A stretch of 64,000 bases of DNA from Haloarchaeobius sp. FL176 (GCF_024609245.1 NZ_JANJYH010000004.1:62001-126000), one strand, 5' to 3'; counted from the first letter of the stretch, positions 9,042-18,355 are shown. Notes: generated from the letters alone by a model not told the origin. Numbers and translations are program-made.

Positions 9042-9770
9042 TCAGCGGACGGCTTCGAGACGGTCGATGACGCGGTCGGCGACGACGGGGTCGTACGTCC
9101 AGTATCCGAAGAACTCGTTGTCGCCGACCTCCTGGGCGAGGAGCGTGGCCTTGTCCTCGTCGCGGCCGTTGCCGTCGTAGACCACCCACCAGTGGCGGCT
9201 GACTTCCTCGCTGTCGTTCGCGTGGACGTGGATGTCGAGGTCGTCAGGGCGGTCCCAGTCGGCCTCCCCGTAGACGTGGACGTCCAGAGGGACCGTCGAG
9301 AGGTTCCGGTAGACGTTCTTCTGGAGGTTCACCTTCGAGAGCTGCTGGAAGCCGGCGTGGAGTTCGCCGTCGCGGTGGTTCCACGCGCGGAACTCGACGA
9401 TGCGGGAGGCGAGCACCATGCGCCGCTTGTCGTAGCTGTCGAAGCGGGTGTCGTCGAGCTGTGTCACGACTGCGGGCAGCGAGTCGTCCGGCTGCCGGTC
9501 GCCGGCGCTGGCGTTCGCGTATCGGGCCACGCGCCCCAGCGGACTCCCCGCGAGGAACTGCCCGTCCGACTCCAGGAGGAGGGCGTCCGTCGGTCGTTGG
9601 CTGTCGGTCTGCTCGACGTGGAGATCCACGCCGTGCTTCGAGAGGTAGTTCGAGACCGTCTCGGCGTTCGCCCTGTCAGTGACGTTCACTGCGCGGGCGG
9701 TCTTCTGGTCGGTCTCGGCCCGGTCCAGAATCGTTCCGAGTGTTTCGGTCGCCCCGTCTGTGGTGGCCAT
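9042..9770 (-). CDS. DICT sensory domain protein
   Basis: A 242-residue cytoplasmic protein that looks like the stand-alone DICT-domain sensors common in haloarchaea. The core at about residues 135-235 includes ELHAGFQQLSKVNLQKNVYR, VPLDVHVYGEADW, RHWWVVYDGNG and FFGYWTYDPVVADRVIDRL. DICT domains occur with light- and redox-related signalling proteins in archaea and cyanobacteria; the ligand is unknown. The start MATTDGATETLG is preferred to an ATG 16 codons upstream because the conserved region begins just after it. No partner is adjacent except the halocyanin gene on the same strand. Confidence 0.75.
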   Translation of the reverse strand: MATTDGATETLGTILDRAETDQKTARAVNVTDRANAETVSNYLSKHGVDLHVEQTDSQRPTDALLLESDGQFLAGSPLGRVARYANASAGDRQPDDSLPAVVTQLDDTRFDSYDKRRMVLASRIVEFRAWNHRDGELHAGFQQLSKVNLQKNVYRNLSTVPLDVHVYGEADWDRPDDLDIHVHANDSEEVSRHWWVVYDGNGRDEDKATLLAQEVGDNEFFGYWTYDPVVADRVIDRLEAVR

Positions 9771-9894
9771 GGCTCTAGTGGGGACTACACTGATTAACGG
9801 GCCACGAACGGCGAACACATTGCCGGGACAACAGGTAGACGGGCGGCGGGTGTGGTGGGTGTACCGACCGCATCGTCGGAACAGCGCCCGCGCG

Positions 9895-10431
9895 TCACAC
9901 CACGACGACCGCGCCTTTCATACCGAGTCCCTCGTGGGGTTCACAGACGTACAGGACCGTCCCCGGTTCGTCGAAGACGTGCTCGAAGGTGTGGCCCTCC
10001 TCGCTGGTCTGCTCGCTCGCGAACGCCGCGCCGTGTCTGGCGGCGACGTTGTGGATGCTGCCCTGGCCGGTCCACGTCCAGGTGACGGTGGTCCCCTGGT
10101 CGACACGGACGGCGGCCGGGCCGAACCCGTAGAAGGCACCGTTGGCCTCGACGCCGACGTCGACGACGACGGCGTCGCTGCCCGTCCGGTCGGCGACGCC
10201 GTCGAAGTTGCTCGTCTCCGAGAGGAACGATTCGACGGTCGGCTGGCTGGCCGTCTCGGTGCCCGGGTCGGCGGTCGTCGAGCGGGCCGTCGTCGCCGGG
10301 AGTTCGGTGGTGGCGTCGGGCTGGTCCGTCCCGTCGTTGCTCGAATCGCCGCCCAGACAGCCGGCGACGCTTCCGACGAGCGCGACGCAGGCGCTCCGGA
10401 CGAAGGTGCGCCGGTAGTGAACAATACTCAT
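9895..10431 (-). CDS. Halocyanin, blue copper lipoprotein
   Basis: Type-1 copper electron carrier anchored outside the membrane, 178 residues. The N terminus is a lipoprotein signal (RR at 7-8, lipobox VAGC with Cys25), followed by a Thr/Ser/Asp-rich linker (26-75) and one plastocyanin-like domain. The copper ligands are visible: His127 (SIHNVA), Cys163 and His166 (YVCEPHEG) and Met171 (LGMKG). A TATA-like TTTTAGGG lies about 30 nt before the ATG. It is divergent from the amine-oxidase-like lipoprotein, a possible electron donor; that link is inference. Confidence 0.95.
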   Translation of the reverse strand: MSIVHYRRTFVRSACVALVGSVAGCLGGDSSNDGTDQPDATTELPATTARSTTADPGTETASQPTVESFLSETSNFDGVADRTGSDAVVVDVGVEANGAFYGFGPAAVRVDQGTTVTWTWTGQGSIHNVAARHGAAFASEQTSEEGHTFEHVFDEPGTVLYVCEPHEGLGMKGAVVVV

Positions 10432-10603
10432 GGTAGATAGTACTCTGGTCCGGGAGCACCCTAAAAGAAGTTTGGACCGTCCGGCCTGTTGCTCCCACAG
10501 AGCAACGCCGAGTTGACAGGTATAACGTCGGGTTTACGTCGTCCGACCGTTCAACCGTCACCTGGATTTATCAGTCGGAGGTCGGTGGCTAGTGTGTTAC
10601 TCC

Positions 10604-12514
10604 ATGACACACGACGGACTCCGTAACCAGATCGAGGAGACGAGTAGGCGAAGGTTCGTCGCGGCCCTGAGCGTCGCCGCGAGCGGCGCACTCGCGGGGT
10701 GTAACACGTCGGGAAGCGACGACACGGAAACCCCGATGGACACCCAGACGGCCCGGGAGACGACGACAGAGCCAACCACGACCACGACCGAGGAGCCCGA
10801 GGACCCGCCGGAGCCGGGCGAGCGCATCACCTCCGCCCGTCGCATCGGCCCACGGGACGTCAGCGACTTCGGCTTCCGGGAGCTGTGGACCTACCGGAAG
10901 CGACAGGCGGTCGAGGCGCTGGTCGCCGACCCGGCGGTCAACGACCTCGCCAGCGACTGGGTCGCCTCCTTCGAGGCGTACGACCCGCTGACGAACCGGC
11001 TCGACGCGGTCAGCGTGCAGGGGACGACCGGGATGAGCGTCGAGGGCGGGCGCGAGTCCGGCGAGTTCGAGGTGACCGCCACCGACCGGCAGGTGGCGTA
11101 CGGGCTCGTCGACCGGCGGACCGACGACCTGCTCGGGCTCCACATCACCGACCCCATCGACGTGACGTGGGCCCGCGGGGGCTGGAACGAGACCCAGCGA
11201 GCGCGCCACGACTTCGTCCTCGACCGGGACGAGGTCTGGCAACACCTCGAGGGGAACGACTGGTACCCGATGGTGAAGGCGGCGGAGATAATCACCGGGT
11301 ACGAGGACTACCCACACGGCGAGGTCTCGAACGTCATCTACTACGTGGACGACGGCGACCAGCTGTTCGTCGTCAGCGGCTTCATCCACGTCGCCGGCGA
11401 GGAGCTCGAACTGCTCGACCTCCACGTCGTCGAGGACTTCGTCGAACACCCCATCATGGAGATCGCCCGGGAGACGAACCCGCCGGGGGAGTCGGTGCTC
11501 GGCGAGGTGCCGGTGCCGCCGATGCTCCAGCGCCCGCAGATCACGGCCCCGAACGGCTACCACCGCATCGAGGAGCCGTCGAACACCATCGAGCAGGACG
11601 GCTGGAGCGTCGAGTGGTCCGGGCCGCGGACCGTCGGTGCCGAGGTGAGCGCGAGCTACAACGGCTCGCCGGTGTTCTCGCTCACCGCGCCGTTCAGCAC
11701 CTCCACGGGGTACGACCTCCCCGAGCGGAACGGGCGGAACACGCGCGAGTTCATGTTCCCGACCGACGAGCCGGTGTTCAGCGGCGAGCTGCTGTTCTGG
11801 GACATCCACAGCCTCAGCCTCGGCGGCCCGGGCATCCTCGGCTCGACGGAGTACCCGGCCGAGGACGGCCGGCCGAGCGGGTTCAACATCCGTACGCACT
11901 ACCACACCGGCGCGGTGGAGAACGCCCGTGACTTCCACTCCGGGCACCGCTTCGCCCCGTACAACTACTACATCAACTACCAGTTCTACGAGGACGGCGT
12001 GTTCATGCCCGTCTGGATGCGCCAGGGGCCGGGCTACGTCACCGAGTTCTACTCCTACCGCGACCGGGAGAACTCCGGTCCCGCCCAGTACTACCTCGAG
12101 AACTGGCTCACCGTCCCGACGCCCGGCACGACCGACGGCGTCGAGACGAAGGTGTTCGACGGCGACGAGTGGACGACGCCCGAGTCGGAGTTCTACCACG
12201 TCGGCGACGAGGAGAGCGTCATCCGCTTTGCCAATCCCGACGGGAGCGAGACCATCGACGTGGCGCTCGACGACACGCAGGAGGCCGTCGTCGTCCGCCC
12301 GCACGAGAACGAGATCGGCGAGGCCCTGCGCGTGCTCAACGCGCAGGCAGAGCTCGGCTTCTACCACCCCGCCCAGTACGTCGACGGGGAGCCGATCCAG
12401 GGCGAGAGCGTCCTCTTCTGGCTCCTGATGGAGGGCCGGACCGACGAGGTGCCCCACAGCTCGGGCATGACGACGTTCACCCAGCTGGCGGAGTTCGACC
12501 TCAGCGGCTACTGA
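10604..12514 (+). CDS. Lipoprotein resembling a divergent copper amine oxidase
   Basis: A 636-residue secreted lipoprotein (RRRF at about 15-18, lipobox LAGC near residue 33, then a Thr-rich linker). From about residue 305 the order of motifs parallels the catalytic domain of copper amine oxidases: RPQITAPNG, a W-S-x-E-W segment, VSASYNGSPVFSL, the LSLGGPGILGS stretch, THYHTGAVENARDF, and FAPYNYYINYQFYEDG. Aligning the last block with the family's N-Y-(D/E)-Y...FYxDG puts a Tyr (Y453) at the topaquinone position, but the preceding Asn is Pro and the copper-binding HxH is not evident. So it may be a non-canonical or inactive relative. Start: the ATG at 10604 follows a TTTAT TATA-like box by about 35 nt; an in-frame ATG at 10592 is the alternative. 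Confidence 0.55.
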   Translation: MTHDGLRNQIEETSRRRFVAALSVAASGALAGCNTSGSDDTETPMDTQTARETTTEPTTTTTEEPEDPPEPGERITSARRIGPRDVSDFGFRELWTYRKRQAVEALVADPAVNDLASDWVASFEAYDPLTNRLDAVSVQGTTGMSVEGGRESGEFEVTATDRQVAYGLVDRRTDDLLGLHITDPIDVTWARGGWNETQRARHDFVLDRDEVWQHLEGNDWYPMVKAAEIITGYEDYPHGEVSNVIYYVDDGDQLFVVSGFIHVAGEELELLDLHVVEDFVEHPIMEIARETNPPGESVLGEVPVPPMLQRPQITAPNGYHRIEEPSNTIEQDGWSVEWSGPRTVGAEVSASYNGSPVFSLTAPFSTSTGYDLPERNGRNTREFMFPTDEPVFSGELLFWDIHSLSLGGPGILGSTEYPAEDGRPSGFNIRTHYHTGAVENARDFHSGHRFAPYNYYINYQFYEDGVFMPVWMRQGPGYVTEFYSYRDRENSGPAQYYLENWLTVPTPGTTDGVETKVFDGDEWTTPESEFYHVGDEESVIRFANPDGSETIDVALDDTQEAVVVRPHENEIGEALRVLNAQAELGFYHPAQYVDGEPIQGESVLFWLLMEGRTDEVPHSSGMTTFTQLAEFDLSGY

Positions 12515-12597
12515 GCGGGGGATCGCGGCCCCTCCTCGCGGCCGACCAGCCCCGAACAACGTACAAAGGTAAAGTGACCGTACCCCGGAGTACGGCT

Positions 12598-13080
12598 ATG
12601 AGCGACGACGAGATCGACGACGTGGACAGTGCCATCCTGTACGCGCTCCAGGAGGACGCCCGCAACATGTCGTCGGGCGACATCGCGGAGCGAACTGGTA
12701 CCTCCGACAGCACCGTCCGCAAGCGCATCCAGCGTCTCGAGTCCGAGGGCATCATCAAGGGGTACAGCGCCGACGTGGACTACCAGCGGTCGGGCTACCC
12801 CCTCCGGATGCTGCTGTTCTGCACCGCGTCCATCCCCGAGCGTGGCGAGTTGCTCCCGGACATCATGGAGATCGAGGGCGTCGTCTCCGTCCAGGAGCTG
12901 GTCACCGGGGAGCAGAACCTGCTCGTCACCGCCGTCGGCGAGTCCGACGAGGATATCACCCCCGTCGCGCAGGCGCTGCTGGACCTGGGTGTGACGGTCG
13001 CGGACGAAGTGCTCGTCCGCAGTCACGAGATGAAGCCGTTCAGCAATTTCGACCCCGAGCAGGCGGGGACCCGCGACTAG
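12598..13080 (+). CDS. Lrp/AsnC family transcription regulator
   Basis: A 160-residue Lrp/AsnC regulator: winged helix at residues 1-60 (DDVDSAILYALQEDARNMSSGDIAERTGTSDSTVRKRIQRL) and a RAM-type ligand/oligomerisation domain after it (VSVQELVTGEQNLLVTAVGESDEDITPVA). It lacks the RCK_C domain of the other Lrp protein in this window. It lies 83 nt after the amine-oxidase-like gene and might control it. Its stop codon shares the palindrome CTAG with the stop of the convergent amidohydrolase gene (13077-13080). Confidence 0.93.
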   Translation: MSDDEIDDVDSAILYALQEDARNMSSGDIAERTGTSDSTVRKRIQRLESEGIIKGYSADVDYQRSGYPLRMLLFCTASIPERGELLPDIMEIEGVVSVQELVTGEQNLLVTAVGESDEDITPVAQALLDLGVTVADEVLVRSHEMKPFSNFDPEQAGTRD

Positions 13081-14093
13081 AGCAGGACGCGTTTCACGTC
13101 CAGTTCCGTCGCGCGGCGGACGACCGCCGCCACCGGGTCGTCCGAGCCGGCCAGATTGTCCGAGTCGCCGTCGAGCACGAGCAGTGCGGCCCGCTTCCCG
13201 GGTGCGACGACGCCGCAGTCGAGGCCCGCGATCTCGGCACCAGCGGTGGTCGCCATCCGGAGCACCTCCCGGACGGTCACGTCGAACTCGCGCTCCGTGT
13301 ACGCCATCTCGCGGAGCATCGACGGCGGGTTCAGCATGACGTTGTCGGTGCCGAGTGCGACGGTCGTGTGGTCGAGCAGTTCCCGCATCGGTGCCCTCCC
13401 GACATCGAGCACGGCGTTCGTCCGCGGGCAGGCGACGACGGGGACGGACTGGTCGGCGACCCGGTCGAGGTGCTCGCGCCCGGCGTGGACCATGTGGACG
13501 AGCAGGTCCGGCTCCAGGTCGAGCGCGGGGTGGATGTCCGACGCGTCGGGCTCGCCGGCGTGGATTGCGAAGGGGACGCCGCGGTCCCTGGCGGTGGCGC
13601 GCTCGTCGGTGAAGTCGTCGTCGTTCGCGCCGCTCGCCCCGTAGCCGTCGGCGACGTCGAGCACCGACACCTCGTCGCTCCCGAAGATGAAGGGCTCGAC
13701 GGCGAGCGGCGCGGCGGCCTCGCAGAGCGCGCGGGCACCCTCGACGCCGAACTCGCGGAAGTCCAGACAGGAGACGGTCCCGGTCCGTCCCACGTGCCGG
13801 AGCGTCCGGCGCATCGCGGTCACGAGTTCCTCGTGGCTGGCGGCCGCAAGCCGGCGGTGCTTCAGGCTATCCGGGGGGACGACCGCCGCCTCGAGCGAGA
13901 GGCCGACGGCGGCGTCCTTCGCCACGGAGTCGCCGAGGTGCGTGTGGGCGTTGACGAACGCCGGCAGGACGATATCGTCGCTGTCGACGTGCGCCTCCTC
14001 GACGGCGTCGATGCGGCCGTCCGCGACGACGACGCGGCCCCGTATCGGCTCGAACGACTCGCCCGCCAGGATGGTCCCCGAGAGCGTCTCCAT
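13077..14093 (-). CDS. Amidohydrolase, cytosine/SAH-deaminase-like
   Basis: Metal-dependent hydrolase of the amidohydrolase superfamily, 338 residues. The ligand set is visible: VNAHTHLGD (HxH), FAIHAGEPD (His), LVHMVHAG (His) and VALGTDNVML (Asp). The overall pattern is closest to the TrzA/AtzA-like 5'-deoxyadenosine, SAH or guanine deaminases, so a purine-related deamination is most likely; the substrate cannot be fixed. I start at METLSGTILAGE; an in-frame ATG 13 codons upstream (MGNH) is the alternative. It is divergent from dabB. Confidence 0.82.
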   Translation of the reverse strand: METLSGTILAGESFEPIRGRVVVADGRIDAVEEAHVDSDDIVLPAFVNAHTHLGDSVAKDAAVGLSLEAAVVPPDSLKHRRLAAASHEELVTAMRRTLRHVGRTGTVSCLDFREFGVEGARALCEAAAPLAVEPFIFGSDEVSVLDVADGYGASGANDDDFTDERATARDRGVPFAIHAGEPDASDIHPALDLEPDLLVHMVHAGREHLDRVADQSVPVVACPRTNAVLDVGRAPMRELLDHTTVALGTDNVMLNPPSMLREMAYTEREFDVTVREVLRMATTAGAEIAGLDCGVVAPGKRAALLVLDGDSDNLAGSDDPVAAVVRRATELDVKRVLL

Positions 14094-14267
14094 GTCGGGA
14101 CCGCGGGGCGCTGGAACGATATGGTTTCCCATCGGAGATAGGCGAACAGTTCGGGAATGCAAGAGGGAATGTAACCGCATCCGTTCGCCCGCAGGAGTTG
14201 TGCGTATGATTCTCACCCAGCCGTGAATTCCGCCGTCACGGGCCGCCTCGCCGCCAACCAGCAACCA

Positions 14268-14294
14268 CCCATGAACGACCATTATGTTCATGGG
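14268..14294. promoter_or_regulatory. Perfect inverted repeat upstream of dabBA
   Basis: CCCATGAAC, 9-nt spacer, GTTCATGGG: a perfect 9-bp palindrome half-site pair, with a weaker extension (CAAC / GTTG) outside it. It lies in the 340-bp divergent region between the amidohydrolase and dabB, about 35 bp upstream of a TATA-like TTTTAATAA (14331-14339). The spacing suits binding of a dimeric regulator just upstream of the dabB core promoter. Confidence 0.6.
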
Positions 14295-14330
14295 AGTTGG
14301 TTTTCGAGAACGTTTTGGTCGGTTAGAAAG

Positions 14331-14339
14331 TTTTAATAA
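14331..14339 (+). promoter_or_regulatory. TATA-like element of dabBA
   Basis: TTTTAATAA is the only strong AT-rich element before dabB. A start about 25-28 nt downstream would leave a leader of roughly 70 nt before the ATG at 14434. Confidence 0.45.
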
Positions 14340-14433
14340 CCATATCGTTCGTAGAGTGGGGTAGAACGACCGACTGCCGACGCGGGAGGATTCGACTCCG
14401 CGTCGGTGGGGCCGGTCACCGACGGAGCAACCG

Positions 14434-15921
14434 ATGACAGGAGACGAACGGCCGACGGCGGTGGGACAGCTACAGACCCCGACGAACGAGCGCGCACGGC
14501 TCCCGGCGACGCTGACGCGAGTCGTGTGGCTGCTATGGGCCGCGAGCCTCGTCGTGCTGGCCGCCCGGTGGTGGCGCGGCGAGGGCTGGGAACTGGCCGG
14601 GGTCGTGGCGGTCGACGGCCTGACCGTCGTGCTCTGGACGGCGGTCACGTTCTTCGGCGGCATCGTCCACAGCTACGCGCGGCGCTACATGGCCGGGAAC
14701 GAGACCATCGACCGCTTCTTCGGCCGCGTGTTCGCGTTCACGCTGGTCGTGCTGCTCCTCGTCGCCGCGGACAGCCTCGTGCTGTTCTGGCTCGCCTGGC
14801 TCGCGATGGGGCTCCTGATGGCCGACCTCATCGGGCACGTCGAGGGGTGGCCCCAGGCGCGGGCCGCCGGGGCACTCGCCCGCCGGTACTTCCTGGCGAG
14901 CAGCGCGCTCCTCGGCGTCGCACTCGCGACGCTGTGGTGGGAGACCGGCGCGACGACCGTCTCGGCTCTCGCCGACGGGGTCGCGACCGCGTCCCAGCCG
15001 GTGGTCCTCCTCGCAGCCGGCGCGCTCGTGGTGGCGGCGACTGTCCAGTCCGCGCTCGTCCCGTTCCACAGGTGGCTGCTCTCGTCGATGACGGCACCGA
15101 CGCCCGCGTCGGCGCTGATGCACGCCGGCTTCGTCAACGCGGGCGGCATCCTGCTGGTGCGGTTCGCCCCGGTCGTCACCGTCGAGGCGGCCGTCATGCT
15201 CGCTGTGGTACTCGTCGGGGTTGCCAGCGCGCTCGGCGGGAAGCTCCTGAAGACCGTCCAGACGGACATCAAGGGTAAGCTCGGCTGCTCGACGGTCGGG
15301 CAGATGGGCTTCATGCTCGTGCAGGCCGGCCTCGGCTTCTTCGGGGCCGCGATCACCCACCTGGTCCTGCACGGCTTCTACAAGGCCTACCAGTTCCTCG
15401 CGTCGGGGGACCGCGTCGAGCACACGTCACCGACCGTGGACGGCCGCGACGGCGCGACCGGCCCGGTCGGCGTCGCAGTCGTCGCACTCACCGCGCTCGC
15501 CGGCGGCGGCCTGTTCGCCGTGCTCACCGGGAAGGGGACCGCGCTCGACGGCGGGCTCCTGCTCGCGGGGCTCGTCGTCCTGACGGTGCTCCAGGCTGCC
15601 CGCGAAGTCGTCCGGCAGTCTGACGTGCCGCCGGTGGTCCGCTACGGGTCCGTCCCGCTCGTCGCGCTGCCGGCCATTGCCGTCTACGCCGCGGTGTACG
15701 GCGTCGTCGAGGGGCTGCTCCACGGCCTCCCGGCGGTCGGCGACCCCGTGGCCCTAACACCGGTTCACGGCCTCGTCGCCGTGGCGTTCGGCCTGACGTA
15801 CCTCGCCGTCGAGACCGGCGTCTACCGCCACAGCGAGCGCCTCTACGTGGCGCTGCTGAACGCCGGGCAGCCGGCTCGCGAGACCATGCTGACCGACACG
15901 GAGGACTACAATGAGTACTGA
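14434..15921 (+). CDS. dabB: DabB, NuoL-like proton channel subunit of inorganic carbon pump
   Basis: Membrane subunit of a DAB-type inorganic carbon accumulation complex, 495 residues with about thirteen hydrophobic segments. It belongs to the complex I antiporter-like (NuoL/MrpA) family: the core has VQSALVPFHRWLLSSMTAPTPASALMHAG, the TM7-8 signature with the conserved Lys/His region, and DIKGKLGCSTVGQMGFMLVQAG. The gene partner, overlapping it by 11 nt, is DUF2309/DabA, which sets it apart from respiratory or Mrp subunits. Proposed role: proton flow through DabB drives conversion of CO2 to bicarbonate by DabA. The downstream overlap implies coupled translation. Confidence 0.85.
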   Translation: MTGDERPTAVGQLQTPTNERARLPATLTRVVWLLWAASLVVLAARWWRGEGWELAGVVAVDGLTVVLWTAVTFFGGIVHSYARRYMAGNETIDRFFGRVFAFTLVVLLLVAADSLVLFWLAWLAMGLLMADLIGHVEGWPQARAAGALARRYFLASSALLGVALATLWWETGATTVSALADGVATASQPVVLLAAGALVVAATVQSALVPFHRWLLSSMTAPTPASALMHAGFVNAGGILLVRFAPVVTVEAAVMLAVVLVGVASALGGKLLKTVQTDIKGKLGCSTVGQMGFMLVQAGLGFFGAAITHLVLHGFYKAYQFLASGDRVEHTSPTVDGRDGATGPVGVAVVALTALAGGGLFAVLTGKGTALDGGLLLAGLVVLTVLQAAREVVRQSDVPPVVRYGSVPLVALPAIAVYAAVYGVVEGLLHGLPAVGDPVALTPVHGLVAVAFGLTYLAVETGVYRHSERLYVALLNAGQPARETMLTDTEDYNEY

Positions 15922-18355
15922 ACCCGCAATCGAGGAGCGCATCGACGCGGCGGCCGACGTGGTCGGCTCGGTCTGGCCGCTGCACTCGTTCGTGACCGCC
16001 AACCCGCTCGCCGGCTTCGAGGACCGGCCGTTTCACGAGGCCGTCGCCGACGCCGAGCAGCTGCTCGGCGGCACCGGCTACCCGGGCGCCGACGTGTTCC
16101 GCGCCGCGTGGGAGCGCGGCGACATCGACGCCGAGGTGCTGCGGTCGGAGCTGGCCGCACACGGCTACGACGACGACCCGGCGGCGTCGCTCGACCGGCT
16201 GGCCGCCGCCGGGTCGGTCGGGACGCCGGCGTCGGACGTGGAGACGGCCACCGACCGGGTCGACGCTGTCCTGACGAAGTGGCTGGCGGCGTTCCTCGAC
16301 CAGGGGCGCGCGCAGTGGCCGATGCCGAACCGCGAGCAGGGGTTCTACGCGGCGGTCCGGCAGCTTGCCCCCCACGACGACGCCATCCCCGGTGGGGCGG
16401 CGTTCGCCGACCGGCCCGCCGACCCCGTCGCCGCCGTCCGCGAGGTACTGACCGATTACCCCGTCAGCAAGTGGCGCGACATCTTCGAGTTCCAGCTGGC
16501 GGCGCTGCCGGGCTGGACGGGCTTCCTGAAGCAGCGTGCCGCGGCCGGGGACGCCTGGCAGACGGCGTCCCCCATCACGCTGACCGGGTATCTGGCGGTC
16601 CGGCTAACGCTCGTCGACCTGTTCGACGCCCCCGTGGTCCCGGAGGAGACGTCCGACGGCCCGGAGGGCGGGACGGAGACGCCCGGTTCCGGCCTGCCCC
16701 TGCCAGAGGTCTGGCTGCGCGCGTGGGAGGCGAGCTACCGTGGCGAGCTGGTCGACGCGGTCAGCGACGCGAGCGAGGCCGCTTCCCAGCGCGACGACGC
16801 CGACCGCGAGCGTCCCGACGCCCAGCTGGTGTTCTGCATCGACACCCGCTCCGAGATACTTCGCCGTCACGTCGAGGCCGCCGGCGACTACGAGACCCAC
16901 GGCTACGCCGGCTTCTTCGGCGTGCCGATGCGGTACACCGGCTACGGTTCCGACGTGAGCGTCGACGCCTGCCCGCCCATCCTCGACGCCCAGCACCGCA
17001 TCGCGGAGCGTCCCACAGGTGACGGGGGCGACGAGCAGGACGCACACGACAGCTGGCACGCCGCCGTGGCCGCGGGGAAGGCGGCGGTCAAGCGCCTGCA
17101 GTCCAACGCCGCAACCGCCTTCAGCTTCGTCGAGAGCGCGGGGGCGGGCTACGGGGCCGCGCTCGCCGCCCGGACGCTCGTGCCGGGGCGCGTCCACGAC
17201 CTGCTGGACGCGGCCGACGAGCGCGTGCCCGACGAGCACGAGTTCTGCGAACCGTCGGTCGACTACAACCCGTACTCGGTCCACGAGCTGCGGGAGGGAC
17301 TCACCCACGAAGAGAAGGTCGAGTACGCCGCGACCGCGTTCGAGCTGCTGGGCTGGGAGCGCTTCGGTCGGCTCGTCGTCTTCACCGGCCACGCCAGCGA
17401 GACGGCGAACAACCCGTTCGACTCGAGCCTCGACTGCGGGGCCTGTGCCGGCAACGCCGGCGGCCCGAACGCCCGCGTCCTCGCCGCCATCTGCAACGAC
17501 GAGGCGGTCCAGGCGGGACTCCGCGAGCGCGGCATCGAGATTCCGGGGGACACCGTCTTCGTCGCCGGCGAGCACAACACGACGACCGACGAGGTCGAGC
17601 TGTTCGACGGTCCGGTCCCCGAGAGCCACGCCACCGACCTCGAACGGCTCCGCGAGGACCTCGCGACCGCCCGGGCGAACGCCGCGGCCGAGCGCGCCGC
17701 GGACATGGGCGCGCCTGGCGACGCGGGCGTCCGCGAGACCGAGCGCCGCGCCGCCGACTGGGCGGAGACCCGCCCCGAGTGGGGGCTGGCCGGCAACGCG
17801 GGCTTCGTCGTCGGCCCGCGCGAGCTGACCGCGAATCTGGACCTCGACGGCCGGTCGTTCCTCCACTCCTACGACTGGTCGACCGACCCGAACGGCGACG
17901 CCCTCGAAGCCATCGTGGCCGGCCCGCTCGTCGTCACGCAGTGGATCAACGCGCAGTACTACTTCGCGACGGTCGACAACGCGGCCTACGGGAGCGGCTC
18001 GAAGGTGACCCAGAACCCCGTGGGCAACGTCGGCGTCTACCAGGGCAACGGCGGCGACCTCATGTCCGGGCTGCCGCTGCAGTCGCTGTACGCCACGGAC
18101 GACGAACCCTACCACCAGCCGCTCCGGCTCTCGACGGTCGTCCACGCCCCCGTCGAGCACGTCACCGACGTGCTCGCCGACAACCCGACCGTGGCGGGTC
18201 TGCTCGACAACGGCTGGCTCTCGCTGACGGTCGTCGACCCCACGCAGGACCACCGCGCGTTCGAGTACGACGGCGAGCTGGAGTGGCTGCCGATGTCGGA
18301 GCCGGTGGCGGTGGCCCCGGAACCGACGGTCGAGCCGCAGGCCGCCGACGACTGA
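15911..18355 (+). CDS. dabA: DabA (DUF2309), zinc subunit of inorganic carbon pump
   Basis: Large cytoplasmic subunit of the DAB complex, 814 residues. It contains the zinc-site pattern known from Halothiobacillus DabA (Cys-x-Asp ... His-x14-Cys): C309-I-D311 in LVFCIDTRSE, H494 in VFTGHASETANNPF and C509 in SLDCGACAG, the same spacings as the characterised protein. DabA has a carbonic-anhydrase-like site that hydrates CO2 one way when coupled to DabB. The length is typical. It is coupled to dabB by the ATG at 15911, which lies inside the end of that gene. Confidence 0.9.
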   Translation: MSTEPAIEERIDAAADVVGSVWPLHSFVTANPLAGFEDRPFHEAVADAEQLLGGTGYPGADVFRAAWERGDIDAEVLRSELAAHGYDDDPAASLDRLAAAGSVGTPASDVETATDRVDAVLTKWLAAFLDQGRAQWPMPNREQGFYAAVRQLAPHDDAIPGGAAFADRPADPVAAVREVLTDYPVSKWRDIFEFQLAALPGWTGFLKQRAAAGDAWQTASPITLTGYLAVRLTLVDLFDAPVVPEETSDGPEGGTETPGSGLPLPEVWLRAWEASYRGELVDAVSDASEAASQRDDADRERPDAQLVFCIDTRSEILRRHVEAAGDYETHGYAGFFGVPMRYTGYGSDVSVDACPPILDAQHRIAERPTGDGGDEQDAHDSWHAAVAAGKAAVKRLQSNAATAFSFVESAGAGYGAALAARTLVPGRVHDLLDAADERVPDEHEFCEPSVDYNPYSVHELREGLTHEEKVEYAATAFELLGWERFGRLVVFTGHASETANNPFDSSLDCGACAGNAGGPNARVLAAICNDEAVQAGLRERGIEIPGDTVFVAGEHNTTTDEVELFDGPVPESHATDLERLREDLATARANAAAERAADMGAPGDAGVRETERRAADWAETRPEWGLAGNAGFVVGPRELTANLDLDGRSFLHSYDWSTDPNGDALEAIVAGPLVVTQWINAQYYFATVDNAAYGSGSKVTQNPVGNVGVYQGNGGDLMSGLPLQSLYATDDEPYHQPLRLSTVVHAPVEHVTDVLADNPTVAGLLDNGWLSLTVVDPTQDHRAFEYDGELEWLPMSEPVAVAPEPTVEPQAADD

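Noticed and set aside
10589-12559. 656-codon minus-strand open frame opposite the amine-oxidase-like gene
   Set aside because: Antisense shadow with Val/Arg/Leu-rich repetitive composition; the plus strand has signal peptide, lipobox and family motifs.
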